DNA of 64,000 bases from Chamaea fasciata (taxonomy: Eukaryota > Chordata > Aves > Passeriformes > Sylviidae). This document shows, piece after piece, positions 54,001 to 60,521 of this stretch. Both the position numbers and the translations under genes were made by a program. The stretch covers positions 95,212,640 to 95,276,639 of the forward strand of contig JARCOQ010000001.1 in assembly GCA_029207755.1 (NCBI GenBank). The letters are read 5' to 3'. A model generated the notes under the pieces. The model was not told where the DNA came from and did not search any database. It saw nothing but the letters and a program-made list of their open reading frames with translations. How positions within the stretch are numbered: the first letter of the stretch is position 1; every line of letters begins with the position of its first letter.

Positions 54001-57000
54001 CAAATCTCATTGCTGAATCACTATTACCAGATTTAGGCTTCCGGTGACTGAATGTTTGGAATAAAACACATTTGAGTGCCTCCAGAAAATCCTGGTTCTC
54101 CTCAGAACCCTTCAGGAAAACTTGGTACAGACCCCAGTTCTTTTCAGACTGGGCTGTAAGACATTCAGAAATTATTTTAAATACTGCAATTCTTTTTCAG
54201 GACACATTCAACTCTGCTCAAGCTTTTCCAAGCCTTGGGAAAGCTTTTCCCAAGGCTTTCTGGCCAGAAAGTTTAGTGAATAATAATCTATCATTTCATG
54301 CTGCTTATATGCAAATACATTAAAACTGAAGTTTGCTCATTTTACTCATTCTTAGGGAGAATTCTACCTGCATCTGACTCTCTGCGACATCTGTGAGTTT
54401 TTAGGTTTGGGAGCAGGAGCTACTAGAGTTGGGAAAGTTTCATGAAGGGAATTTACAGTCTAAATTGCTGGTTGATTTTGTTGTTTTATGAACCTGCAGT
54501 AATCGCATGGGTTGGCCAAAGGGGAAAAGATTGTTGGAGGACTAATGATGACAAAGAGGCATACTCTCTTAAATAGTTATCATTAATGACAGCCTAAATA
54601 AAGCAATCAGATTCTACTAAACTGTAAAATTTACTGTCTTTCTAGCCAAGGCACACTTGCATAATTTGGCAAAGCTACTACATGAATTTGGTCAAATGTG
54701 AGTTACGACTACAAGAAAAACCAAACTGATCCATGGCTAACATAGCAAAGGAAAAGGGAAGAACTCTCAGGCAAAGGGACAGGCAGCCCCCAAAACAAGC
54801 ATTTGATCTCATAATTAACATGTTAGAAAAAGAAATATGTTCTTTAGAACCCTTTGAATATACCAAACATAAGCAATGCAGGCAAATCTTTCCTCCTGAG
54901 GCTCATTTATTGAAATGATCCTTCAAATCTAAATGCAAGTGGCAAATGCAAGCACAAATGTGATTTTGAGTTCTATCAAGATCAAGGAAACAACTGCTTA
55001 CTCCAGACTTCCAGTGTGCCCAAGGACGCCTCCAGAGAGGAAATGAAGCCTGTTATTATAACACTATATCCTCCCCAGTTGGTTTCCTCTTCTGAGGCTT
55101 CAAAAGAAAGCTAAAAGCCATCTTCTGTTGCCTGATAGAGTCACTTAGGAAGCATGTAGTTTATTGTCCAAGAGAATTAACATGTAGCGTGTTACACAGA
55201 AAAAGAATCCACTTAGAAAAGTGAAGAATGGAACAAATTTTCCAAGTCAGGTTTCTTCTACTGTTATTATCAATCTCTTCAGCTACTGAAAAAGGTGACC
55301 CCAACTGAAACCAACTGATTTTCTAATGTAAATTACTATGTTTTGCATGGAAAGGCCTTTTATCAACTATGAAATCAGGTTCGGCTCCACATTAAAAACA
55401 TGAACAACAGCTGGTAACAGCTTGAAGACGTGCCTGGAGGGTCACAGTGGCTCATTCAGTTTAGACTCAGTTGCAGTTTGATGATGTCCAAATGCTCAGT
55501 CTGGTACAAGAGGATTGCAATGCCATCTGAGTTCTCTTTAAGGAGGACTGTGCTTTATTATTGCAGTAATTGTATCCTGTCTTTGGAAAGAATGGATTGA
55601 GCCATCCCTATCACACGTGTGATTGCACACGGTTGATGCTCAGAGAGCACACAGCAATGACTTGGTAGAAGCAAGATTTGAGATGTACAGACAAGCTTGT
55701 TTACACTCATTATGTCAGCTTGCTGTGAAAAGAAGTTCTGGTTTGCCGCTTGTAAGGATCACACCAGTTGATCATCAGCCAATGAAAGTCAATAATTCAG
55801 GATTCCTCCATTAAACTCAGCAGGTCAGGAGTGCAAAGTTTATGTCAACAGCCTAATGACCGCCTTTCTGTGTACAGACGGCCAATGAAAGAGATAAATA
55901 TTTACTTTATGTAAACTATTGCTAAGCATGTTACTTAGGCCAAGAAAGAGCTGTTCAGCTTGGGTAATAATAAAACCCAGATGCCAATGAGAAATTTGCG
56001 AAACTTCTTTTAGAGCTCATTAACATAACATAAACTGCAGAACCACACACATTTAAACATATTTTTCCTATATTTTTTTAAAATGCAGCCACTGATTTGA
56101 CTGTAAAGAACTGAGAAACACTGATAACTGCCTAGATAACCTAAAAGAATAAATGTGACTTCTGCAAGAAGCTAGAGCAAGTCATAGGGAAGGATTCAAA
56201 CTTCAGCAGGGTTAGCACTGAAATTTTCTAACTTTAGGTCTGTCCACAGTTCGGGTGCCAGCCTGTTCAGGGCTGTGCTCTGAGTGCCTTCTGTTCACTA
56301 ACTTAATTTGTTGTTGAAGAAGAAAAACATGTTAAAAGCAGCCAGGGTAATCAGTGTAAGCCAAGATACATTATCAGGCATAATTAGGGCCAAGTACATG
56401 CACTGCAAGGAAGTGCCAGATAAGAAAAGACAGACCACACTTTTATGAACAGATAGATACATGCTTAATTGTCAATAGAACAAGAGAGAAGTGGTGAAAT
56501 AATTCATTAAGACACCAACATATCTTCAGTCCTCCCGCACAAAACCAAGAAGAATAGGGTACTGTATTTGCATAATTTTTGTGGACACAAGAGAAAAACT
56601 GCAAAAGCTCTCCATGGTTCAAATTACACTACATTTGGGTGAAGAGGAAGAAAACATTTCATTCGTTACCTATTTGTACATGTGCAATGCTAGCTGCAGT
56701 GAAATGGACAGTGGAATGAAACTTTCAACAGAGATAGTAAAATCCATCACTCTAACTCACAGAAACTGCTGAGATTTCAGAACTCCTCTTCAGTTCCACT
56801 CTGAAGCAAGGTCACATTATTTCTTAAAAGTTTTGTTGAAACAATGACCAAATTCCATCAATTTGCAGACCATGCAATTGAATTTTAAAGTTCTGAACTA
56901 AATATTTCAAAGTTTTAAATATTTGTTTTACAACTAGTAGTTCATTACTTTATATATGTTTTTATACACTTTCATTGTATTTATTTTCTCTTTTATTCTA

Positions 57001-60000
57001 CTACGAAAGCAGTAGCCAGACATTCTAGGACTTGGAGATGAAAGCAACACTTCTACTACAAGAAAAGACCCAACATCCCACAAGTCTGCTGAAACGTAAA
57101 ACCAGAGCCCAGAAGTTCTCAAACAATTTCAAAGACTGTCATCTGAATTTTTCCCCTGCAACTTCCCAGCATTCTTTTTTATCCCCCCTTTTTCTGTGTA
57201 GGAAATAATCATAACTAGACAATTTCCTCAAGGAAAACAAGACTTGGTCAAAACATTGTTCCTGATAGGAAACCAATTAAAATTTTCTGACTAGTTTTTC
57301 TAGTATCTCTCACAAAGTCATGAAAGAGCTCAAGCCCTCCACTGGAGGTCTGCTGAGGCTTTTGTTTTATTCAGCACTCTCAACCCTGCCTCACAATACA
57401 GTGCTCCCTTGGGGAAAACAAAAGACAAAGATGGTAAAGGCAAAGATGGCGAATTTTTCTAAACTCTGAGGGTCATTCTTTGTTTTCAGATTTGTAAAAA
57501 ATAAGTTGCCCTTCCCCAACCCTCGGTGAGTAGTCCAATCCCTGAACAATTTTCTTGCCATTATTTAATCAACTCAAGAACATCTCAAGGTATTTTTTCC
57601 CTTTTGCATGTAGCCAACACAATGGTACAACAAAAGGTGCCTGCACTGTTCTTCTAAAACCACATTTACTCATTCACAGTTTCTCTTTCATTCAAAGGAA
57701 TTTAGAGATATGAATCTGTGCTACAGGTAGATAGAGTAGAGCTAGGCTCAGAAAAGCAGTACAGCATTATTCACGGGGCTGGAGAATCCTGGAAAGCAGT
57801 AACCTAGAAGAAGAGTGTGACAAAAAGGACAGTGAATAAAGCACATGTTTAGCAGCAAAAGGCCTGAATACCAGAGGACCGACTCATCACTTTGTCCTCA
57901 AACATTTTCATCTTAAATACGCAGTTTATTTCTGCGCACTCTGCTGCTGAAAGGAACTGTGAGAAAGAAAAATGAGATTATTTCTCCAACAGTTAGACTA
58001 CTGAAAGATTTCAAGTATGGAACTCTTCTCTTCAGTTGCAAGTAGAATTTGTATTAGCCATCCATTTGCAGTACCAGAAGGAAAAGAATATTATTCCTGT
58101 CTCTGATGTTCAACACCTGATTTCAGAAGATGAAATAATTTAAACCAAGCATCAGGAAAATATGTTGTGTAATGGAAAGCATGAGACCCCAAAGTTCACT
58201 ATCCCCAGTGTCAAACACTTAAAAATCAGATATGAAAAAAACTCAGTAAATATTTGGGAACAGGAACTTTTGTATTAGCAGACAAATGAGTAGGGAACAT
58301 TTGGCCAAGACAATCATGAAGGAAGGAACACATAACCAGAGCAGTCTCCAGTGATCTCAGGACATTTCCATAACTCCATTTGATCTTCATTCATGGTAAG
58401 GTTAGGAGTCTTTCCAGCAGCAGTAAAATTCTGCACTGGAAGAAACTGTCCTGAAACAATAGGGACTATCTTTCCTACCTCTGACAAATGATCTGACGTT
58501 CACAGGTAGGATATTTTAAAAAAACCCAGATCTTCAGGTAATAGAAACAAGCATAGATTCACCAAAAAAAAAAAAAAAAAGTTGTGTGTCAAATAAATAT
58601 TTGAAGTTTTTGTCACTTTACTTGCAGTTCTAATAATCTTCTGTTTATTAACTTGTGTGAGCCAAAATTTGGTTCTTTCCTGTCTAGACCTCTCTCATGC
58701 ACTCCCATTCATCAGCTCAAGAAAAACATTTTCACCTGATGCAGGTCTGCCTCCAGTGGATAGACAACATATTGTATATCAGTCACCATTCACACATATA
58801 TTTCTTAATTCTAAGAGCTGGTTTCATCTTGTTTCCTTAATTAGTATTATGTAATATACAGCATTACATATTTCTCATCTGTGCCTATAACATTTTTTAG
58901 TGATAACTAACCTGTGGCTTTTTCTCTTGCTGAAATAGCTACCTGGGGCTTTTAGATGCCAAAGTGTCAGTGATCTATGACAGTGCCAATTAAAAAGGTA
59001 AAAACCAATCAGAGTAACATTAAAGTCTTCATGTGTGGTATCTACTTCCCATCAAAACTTTCTAATACTCCTATCACACATTTATCTAGAAGTCATTTAC
59101 ATACCAAAATCCAACTATTTTTGCAAGAAAGTTATAAAAGCTTTTTGGTGTAGATTTCATTATTCCTAATGGCAAAATAATATGTGAAGCTTTTTCACTT
59201 TTCTCAAAATTACATGTAAACTTTTAAATCAGTGTTCTCTCTCACTAGTTAAATGTGAGGCTACGGCTTCCAGAGATGCTGAGGAATTTGGCTCTGTTAC
59301 AAGAACGTATGATCTGAAATTACAAAAAGACTTTTCACTGAAAGTCCATGAAGACTGGACTGGTAAAACTAAACATTTAATTCAAGAGATTAGAAAATCT
59401 CAATTTGTTCAGACTCTTACCAGGAGAAATCTCTATGCACTGGAACAAGGATCACATCTCTGTCTTTGCACTCACACAATGCCTGGCACATTCCTGATAT
59501 GCCCACAGTGACACATATATCTGTCCTAATTCTAAAAACATTCAGTATTCTGAATTTCTTTAAAGTACTTTCTGTTAATTATTACACTCTGAAGATATAT
59601 TGAGAAAGCAGTCATGATGGGCTGCCTTAGAGCTGGAGAACCAATGTATTTATTTACCCTCATCCGGAATGAATGGGAATTTAAGCTCCTAACTCACAGC
59701 AGCTTTCCTATATGAAATGATGAACAACAAGAAGAAGAGAAAATGAAGATCTTAAACTGCAGATTCTCTTTCCATATTAGGAAAGCAAATCTTAAAATTC
59801 TCACTTACTCTCAATTTATAAACATGATTAGGAGAAGCCTTACCTTCTATGATCTGAGCTGCAGCACCAACATGGATTGACAAGCCAAAGAGCAGTAGCG
59901 ACAATTCCCAGGTCCACCAGGTGTGCCTGGAGCAGGTTGCCAAAAAAAAGGAGGAGTGGGGGAAGAATGAGACCAAAGAGTGTAACACAGAAACATATGG

Positions 60001-60053
60001 GGAAAAAAAGAAAAAGTAAAATTCAGAAGCAAGAGTTCTTACCATGAGAGCAT
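1..60053 (-). CDS. COL15A1: COL15A1, 5' part (12 coding exons, gene runs off the left edge)
   Basis: This is the gene-level entry; the exons are listed separately. The product is the alpha-1 chain of type XV collagen, a secreted basement-membrane collagen/proteoglycan of the multiplexin family (known for the family). The assembled exons read as a signal peptide (residues 1-27), a TSPN/laminin-G-like domain (about 38-239) with Cys177 and Cys233, an acidic linker with Ser-Gly sites (240-349), Gly-X-Y triplets (350-419), and a Ser-Gly-rich interruption (420-437). Type XV rather than XVIII is supported by the block FVTGYGGFPAYSFGP and by FAITDAFQK and GNAGATGLE, which I recall as type XV features; XVIII differs there. 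All twelve exons join in phase with no stop. The remaining collagenous domains and the C-terminal endostatin-like domain must lie beyond base 1. Confidence 0.95.
55..1688 (-). other. COL15A1 intron 11
   Basis: The intron is 1.6 kb between exons 11 and 12. A 113-codon open stretch at 889-1230 on the plus strand starts from GTG and resembles nothing I know. I see no recognised repeat or gene. Confidence 0.8.
1689..1766 (-). CDS. COL15A1: COL15A1 exon 11, Gly-X-Y exon
   Basis: This 78-nt exon is phase 0, with acceptor TTCCCATTTCAG and donor GGATTA|GTGAGT. It reads GDPGEGLPGPPGLPGLTGPS then APSRGL (residues 394-419). The helix pattern slips by one residue at GDP-GE-GLP, where I recall GDPGNRGLPGPPG in human. 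After GPS the repeat ends, marking the next non-collagenous segment. Confidence 0.92.
3976..4017. repeat. Perfect 21-bp tandem duplication
   Basis: Two head-to-tail identical 21-base copies, 3976-3996 and 3997-4017, each beginning ggtctatttgataca. There is no mismatch, so the duplication looks recent. Confidence 0.9.
4440..4740 (-). mobile_element. CR1 LINE fragment, endonuclease part of ORF2
   Basis: On the minus strand the sequence follows the CR1 endonuclease region. It has the blocks gcatgggaggcaaacagg and gagacatggtgggat, followed by ggagtgctg and cttcaggaaagata, matching the ETWWD...GY.LFRKDR coding stretch as I recall it. The frame is broken, and both ends of the element are missing. 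Confidence 0.7.
5441..5503 (-). CDS. COL15A1: COL15A1 exon 10, Gly-X-Y exon with one lost glycine
   Basis: This 63-nt exon is phase 0, with acceptor TTTCCTTTTAG and donor GAAAAG|GTATGT. It reads GKNGLQGLPGLKGKVSPKGE plus K (residues 373-393). Six of its seven triplets start with Gly; the sixth starts with Ser388 (SPK), which breaks the repeat. Multiplexins tolerate such interruptions, so this does not imply a dead gene. Confidence 0.92.
6489..6606. repeat. Compound microsatellite (TA, ATCT, GCTATATAT)
   Basis: TA dinucleotides run into six ATCT units, then short GCTATATAT units, then a TA run of about 40 bases. It is likely length-polymorphic. Confidence 0.97.
7803..7847. repeat. CATGC pentanucleotide repeat
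   Basis: About nine units of ATGCC/CATGC in a row with one C-to-T change near the end (catgtcatg). Confidence 0.97.
8067..8093 (-). CDS. COL15A1: COL15A1 exon 9, 27-nt Gly-X-Y exon
   Basis: This 27-nt exon is too short for ordinary ORF calling. Acceptor TTCTATTTTAG and donor TTACCT|GTGAGT enclose exactly three triplets, GIPGKNGLP (residues 364-372), phase 0 at both ends. A multiple-of-9 length is usual for collagen exons. The sequence corresponds to GIPGKPG in the human first collagenous domain. Confidence 0.9.
8094..8673 (-). other. COL15A1 intron 8
   Basis: The intron is 580 bp between the exon-8 donor and exon-9 acceptor. I see nothing recognisable in it. Confidence 0.85.
8674..8799 (-). 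CDS. COL15A1: COL15A1 exon 8, linker into first Gly-X-Y repeats
   Basis: This 126-nt exon is phase 0 at both ends, with acceptor TTAATGACTCAG and donor CAGCCT|GTGAGT. It begins GQKGHEVEDGS, has a second acidic Ser-Gly site (GGSGIED, Ser339), and turns collagenous with GSPGKLGQLGQP at residues 352-363. This marks the boundary between the N-terminal non-collagenous region and the first triple-helical segment. Confidence 0.92.
8973..9028. repeat. 28-bp tandem duplication
   Basis: Two adjacent copies, 8973-9000 and 9001-9028, beginning attcatgcacct. They differ at two sites, both T/C. Confidence 0.9.
9697..9760. repeat. T-run and TA microsatellite
   Basis: A run of 15 T followed by A/TA repeats with interruptions (tgtg, gga). 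Confidence 0.95.
9895..10690 (+). mobile_element. CR1 LINE fragment, reverse transcriptase part of ORF2
   Basis: The plus strand follows CR1 ORF2 reverse transcriptase. It has a block for the finger region (ggcaggttcctgttgactgg), then FDTAHHSTLWDKF (palm motif A with catalytic Asp in other copies), the motif-B stretch near ctcagggatcaatcctaggg, and a decayed YADD region near gtatgctgatgattcc. Stops and frameshifts are present, and it is truncated at both ends. It lies antisense to COL15A1. Confidence 0.88.
11627..11745 (-). CDS. COL15A1: COL15A1 exon 7, Thr/Ser-rich linker with glycosaminoglycan site
   Basis: This 119-nt exon has acceptor TTTATTTAG, and its first two bases complete Asp282. 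It reads VAVTETGQGNSESTTVTQKM then SREEDGSGAGVLPGVNREE (residues 283-321). The sequence EEDGSGAG fits the acidic-SGxG pattern used for glycosaminoglycan attachment (Ser309); this is known for the family and inferred here. The donor is uncertain. GAG|GTCTGT is used here because it keeps NREE, which resembles QREH before the first Gly triplets in human. GGA|GTAAAC five codons earlier is also in phase. Confidence 0.78.
11746..12784 (-). other. COL15A1 intron 6
   Basis: The intron is 1.0 kb between exons 6 and 7. I see nothing recognisable in it. Confidence 0.7.
12785..12818 (-). CDS. COL15A1: COL15A1 exon 6, 34-nt frame-setting exon
   Basis: A strong donor (AGCAAAG|GTAAGT) ends this 34-nt exon. 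The acceptor AAAGGGCAG has only a weak pyrimidine tract. It reads SVKRQFINSSK (residues 271-281) plus one base. That extra base is needed: exon 5 ends in phase 0 while exon 7 begins in phase 1, and joining them directly gives ATG TAG. The IN pair aligns by eye with an EPIN segment at the same place in the human linker. An alternative acceptor 5 nt upstream is also open but ends in the wrong phase for exon 7. Confidence 0.62.
13991..14013. repeat. TTAG/TAGT tetranucleotide run
   Basis: Nearly six consecutive TAGT/TTAG units inside the probable LTR. Confidence 0.95.
14371..14376 (+). promoter_or_regulatory. LTR polyadenylation signal AATAAA
   Basis: AATAAA is followed within 40 bases by a T/G-rich stretch, as expected for the R region of a retroviral LTR. 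It lies on the strand opposite COL15A1. Confidence 0.6.
14505..14981 (+). pseudogene. ERV gag-like frame, first segment
   Basis: 158 codons from ATG to an in-frame TGA at 14979-14981. It starts MRAEISRGADETPDPG and is acidic at first (EWCGEWEDMG), then rich in Ala/Pro/Lys with TPVMKPAAKSEPEPES. It resembles the N-terminal part of ERV-L-type Gag. The frame continues in the same register after the stop, so the stop is a later mutation or a read-through site rather than a true end. Confidence 0.7.
14985..15482 (+). pseudogene. ERV gag-like frame, capsid-like segment
   Basis: This continues in the frame of the preceding segment. The track start is GTG, not a real initiation site. It contains SLKDLRGLRKDYRRQPDESI and ISWLVRLWDAAG, then LYMQQTQWKTIEQGIQ, a helical capsid-like pattern of retroviral Gag. 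It ends at an in-frame TGA (15480-15482); the reading frame is open again immediately after. Confidence 0.7.
15519..15947 (+). pseudogene. ERV gag-like frame, coiled-coil segment
   Basis: Same frame as the two segments above. It carries a strong coiled coil, with heptads in ARIAAVETRLQKLEDKVEEN and the next 14 residues. It then has a basic Arg-rich tail (RDSPDRERR-like) ending at TGA 15945-15947. After that the frame stays open to a TAG at 16035-16037, probably the gag end. I see no zinc-knuckle CCHC motif. Confidence 0.65.
16092..16568 (+). pseudogene. ERV protease, with start of reverse transcriptase
   Basis: The same reading frame resumes after the TAG. It contains the retroviral aspartic protease active-site motif ALVDTGAQCTLMP, a later GY/FG block, and then the linker to reverse transcriptase (DAVIPIHKMI, stop TGA at 16566-16568, then ELESQGVVSKTHSPFNSP). 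Coding similarity stops at about 16622. The RT core is missing, so the element cannot move on its own. Confidence 0.82.
17028..17200 (+). mobile_element. CR1 LINE 3' end
   Basis: Plus strand, with the CR1 3' untranslated pattern: gctgtggagtctcc near the start, cagctctgctttgaaaaggg in the middle, and gtgattctgtg at the end. It is degenerate and short. Confidence 0.75.
18325..18417 (-). CDS. COL15A1: COL15A1 exon 5, acidic linker
   Basis: This 93-nt exon is phase 0 at both ends, with acceptor TTTTGCATAG and donor ATGAGG|GTAAAT. It reads ASGDSSGNGSIQEYDISEAQ then EVLAPSRLPMR (residues 240-270). The Ser-Gly pairs next to acidic residues and the pattern ASG...SG...QE...EAQEVL align by eye with the first linker segment of the human protein. 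No globular domain is expected here; in this family the linker carries sugar chains. Confidence 0.9.
18418..18836 (-). other. COL15A1 intron 4
   Basis: The intron is 419 bp between exons 4 and 5. I see nothing recognisable in it. Confidence 0.85.
18837..18911 (-). CDS. COL15A1: COL15A1 exon 4, end of TSPN/LamG-like domain
   Basis: This 75-nt exon is phase 0 at both ends, with acceptor CCATGCAG and donor CCTTAT|GTAAGT. It reads GSIQHLTIKSDPRATEDHCE then DDDPY (residues 215-239). It supplies the last strand of the domain and Cys233, and ends with an acidic patch. It corresponds to the GSLQQLTVHPDPR stretch that I recall in human COL15A1. Confidence 0.95.
18912..21759 (-). other. COL15A1 intron 3
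   Basis: The intron is 2.8 kb. I see no recognised repeat, exon or RNA gene. Confidence 0.85.
21760..22307 (-). CDS. COL15A1: COL15A1 exon 3, main part of TSPN/LamG-like domain
   Basis: This 548-nt exon (residues 32-214) begins after TTCTCATGCACAG and ends at TTCACA|GTAAGT. It starts RGSKGHLDLTELIGVPLPP, continues through FVTGYGGFPAYSFGP and GGVLFAITDAFQKRIYLGL, and ends GNAGATGLEKFT. This is the N-terminal laminin-G/thrombospondin-like fold of type XV collagen, which in the family forms the large non-collagenous N-terminal region outside the cell. Cys177 (in DCEEYQR) should pair with Cys233 in the next exon. The reading frame is intact and the length matches the mammalian counterpart closely. 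Confidence 0.97.
23585..23735 (-). mobile_element. CR1 LINE 3' end
   Basis: On the minus strand this is the CR1 tail. In plus orientation it appears as atcatagaatcat, followed by gaaaagacctccaagatcat and ccactaaaccatgtcc, the usual inverted CR1 3' end. It is truncated at the 5' side. Confidence 0.85.
25630..25985 (-). mobile_element. CR1 LINE 3' end
   Basis: It begins with tcatagaattctttaggttg and continues gggatggggcatccacagc, ctctgggcaaccagtgcctc and aatctaaacctaccc. This is the reverse complement of the conserved CR1 3' region. About 350 bp, 5'-truncated. Confidence 0.93.
28150..28339. repeat. T-rich low-complexity tract with T31 run
   Basis: T/G-rich stretches at 28153-28231 and an uninterrupted run of 31 T at 28309-28339. 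Apparent proteins across it (poly-Phe or poly-Lys) are artefacts. Confidence 0.95.
29486..29572. repeat. A38 run and GAAAA-type repeat
   Basis: An uninterrupted run of 38 A at 29486-29523, then GAAAA/GTAAA units to 29572. It could be an old poly(A) tail that expanded, or a plain simple repeat. Confidence 0.95.
36200..36455 (+). mobile_element. CR1 LINE 3' end
   Basis: Plus strand: ggcacaaactgaaacacagg, gaggaaatcctttctcactc, agggagcttgtggaatctcc and gattggaccagatgacttcc, the standard CR1 3' end order. It is sense on the plus strand, so antisense to COL15A1. Confidence 0.92.
36929..36974. repeat. T/GTT low-complexity tract
   Basis: T8, four GTT units, GG and then T24. Confidence 0.93.
37676..37790. 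repeat. AT-rich tract
   Basis: Almost pure A/T with ATT/TAT units (tattattatatattatttta); no coding content. Confidence 0.85.
39685..39750 (+). mobile_element. Short CR1 3' tail
   Basis: Contains gttggaatagatgatcttca and cttcccttccaatctgta, matching the last bases of CR1. Nothing CR1-like is evident upstream, so only the tail remains. Confidence 0.55.
40221..40274. repeat. Perfect 22-bp hairpin with 10-nt loop
   Basis: The left arm 40221-40242 (cttcccaagttctgcttcta and tc) is exactly complementary to the right arm 40253-40274; the loop is 40243-40252. Pairing does not extend outward. Role unknown. Confidence 0.92.
41888..42350 (-). mobile_element. CR1 LINE 3' end
   Basis: It begins gtcatagaatgattttgtc and continues ctgccatggac, gggatggggcatcctcagc, ctctgggcaacctgtgccag and ggctgaacagccccagttct. 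This is the reverse complement of the CR1 3' region. About 460 bp, 5'-truncated, fairly well preserved. Confidence 0.94.
45871..46680 (+). other. Unexplained 269-codon open frame (both strands open)
   Basis: This is the longest ATG-started open frame in the window. The plus-strand translation is basic and rich in Ser, Cys and Leu, with no domain I recognise. The minus strand is also open in one frame from 46355 to 45741, with a single TGA (46038-46040). It reads a hydrophobic stretch (LIQTFTLGCCLIISLCLSCA) and then more ordinary protein-like sequence, such as APRVAQALYDLEIEKLGDV and an acidic DDDDND. I see no splice signals or CR1 similarity. It may be a decayed retrocopy on the minus strand, or chance. 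Confidence 0.35.
47982..48055. repeat. T-tract and GA dinucleotide repeat
   Basis: T-rich run with single C interruptions, then about 13 GA units at 48029-48055. Confidence 0.96.
48512..48655. repeat. Near-homopurine tract
   Basis: About 140 bases of almost only A and G on the plus strand (GGAGAAAGGGGGAAATGG-like units) with scattered single T or C. Confidence 0.9.
48935..49200 (-). mobile_element. Old CR1 LINE 3' fragment
   Basis: In plus orientation it shows gtcatctaatccagtccgct, gaatggagattccacaaacc, agagcttaactgctgcca and caaaatttcctttgttgc. These match the inverted CR1 3' region of an older, more divergent copy. Confidence 0.78.
50207..50275. repeat. AT-rich tract
   Basis: Repeated TTATAAATTATA units, low complexity. 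Confidence 0.9.
52190..53290 (-). mobile_element. CR1 LINE fragment, ORF2 linker to reverse transcriptase
   Basis: On the minus strand it encodes the CR1 segment before the reverse transcriptase, NAFFASLFTGKI (around 53040-53080). It then has LTSVPGKVWEYIIVESILV (around 52670-52730), the conserved start of the RT block, and decayed palm regions down to about 52190. Multiple stops and gaps. It is the largest CR1 piece in the window and in the same orientation as COL15A1. Confidence 0.8.
54230..54258. repeat. 13-bp palindrome with 3-nt loop
   Basis: The left arm aagccttgggaaa (54230-54242) is exactly complementary to the right arm (54246-54258). Confidence 0.9.
58562..58580. repeat. A-run
   Basis: Uninterrupted run of about 18 A; no associated retrocopy is recognised. 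Confidence 0.9.
59844..59926 (-). CDS. COL15A1: COL15A1 exon 2, signal peptide core
   Basis: The acceptor is CCTGCTCCAG after a T/C-rich tract, and the donor is GAAG|GTAAGG. The frame reads HTWWTWELSLLLFGLSIH followed by VGAAAQIIE. That is a hydrophobic core LLLFGL and a small-residue AAA|Q cleavage site, giving a secretory signal with mature start near Q28. The exon ends in phase 1; its last G plus AA of exon 3 makes Glu32. The exon is 83 nt. A second frame contains a chance collagen-like GTPGGPGN but runs into a stop at the donor and is not used. Confidence 0.82.
60043..60053 (-). CDS. COL15A1: COL15A1 exon 1, coding part (start codon, MLSW)
   Basis: Reading the minus strand, ATG CTC TCA TG is followed at once by the donor GTAAGA. 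It ends in phase 2, and exon 2 supplies the missing G, giving MLSW then HTWWTW. The base at -3 is A, a favourable start context. Two uncertainties remain. An in-frame upstream ATG at 60102-60104 (weaker context, C at -3) would add 17 residues with no intervening stop. A good acceptor-like sequence (CTGACTTTCAG) lies just before the ATG, so the 5' UTR could be spliced from further upstream. The join is inferred from splice signals and phase only. Confidence 0.6.
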
Positions 60054-60211
60054 TTTTCTGAAAGTCAGTTGAAAGAACTTAAGTGAGGAAAAAGCACAGT
60101 GCATATGAGTTTTATGCTTATGAAAATAAGAAGTTAATAAAAACTGAAGCCTGCTGTTTCTCCTCCAACATTCAGACACAAGTGGAACAAAGGCAGCACT
60201 CAGGCTCTCTG

Positions 60212-60521
60212 TGTGACTCACTGCAATTCACTGCTCCAGCTCTGAAATCTGACTCCGTGTAGACTTTCCTGTCAGATGACTGCCGAAAACTTCCTACTGT
60301 ATTTATGGATGGACACCATTACTGCTATACACCATTCCAGCGCTGTCATTATCCAACCCTGTCTTTAACTGCTGTGTACCCTGACAGGCAGTAACACAGC
60401 TCCTCCAGCTTCCTCTCCCGCCGCTCCCACTGCTCCACAACCTCCACTTAGCCAATAAAATATAACCTCCAAAATCCCTCCATCCAGCCTCACACAGGCA
60501 GTGGCAGAAATTTTTATATGG
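60212..60521 (-). promoter_or_regulatory. Candidate COL15A1 promoter / 5' region
   Basis: Reading the minus strand there is a TATA-like CATATAAAAA at 60511-60520, a TATATTTTATTGG with inverted CCAAT (about 60456-60472), a short GC-rich block GGGAGCGGCGGGAG (about 60415-60430), and an AP-1-type TGAGTCA at 60214-60220. There is no CpG island. Against simple use of this TATA box, the 430-base leader to the start codon would hold several upstream ATGs. Tentative. Confidence 0.35.

Larger units (their letters stand above)
22308..59843 (-). other. COL15A1 intron 2 (37.5 kb)
   Basis: The intron separates the signal-peptide exon from the TSPN exon. Its phase-1 donor and acceptor match. It contains seven CR1 fragments (listed separately), several T-, A- and AT-rich repeats, a hairpin at 40221-40274 and a palindrome at 54230-54258. 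It also has a long open frame at 45871-46680. Large stretches (for example 29.6-36.2, 42.4-45.8 and 53.3-59.8 kb) show nothing I can name. Long open stretches such as 26197-26733 and 39308-39787 are within chance expectation for this AT content. Confidence 0.85.

Noticed and set aside
59847..60032. Collagen-like GTPGGPGN in a second frame over the signal-peptide exon
   Set aside because: That frame meets a stop at the donor, and only the signal-peptide frame joins in phase to exon 3.
59752..60045. Unspliced start at ATG 60045 (MVRTLASEF...)
   Set aside because: That ATG overlaps the exon-1 donor, and the frame before the signal core is Phe/Ser-rich intron-like sequence containing a good acceptor. 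Splicing from MLSW fits better.
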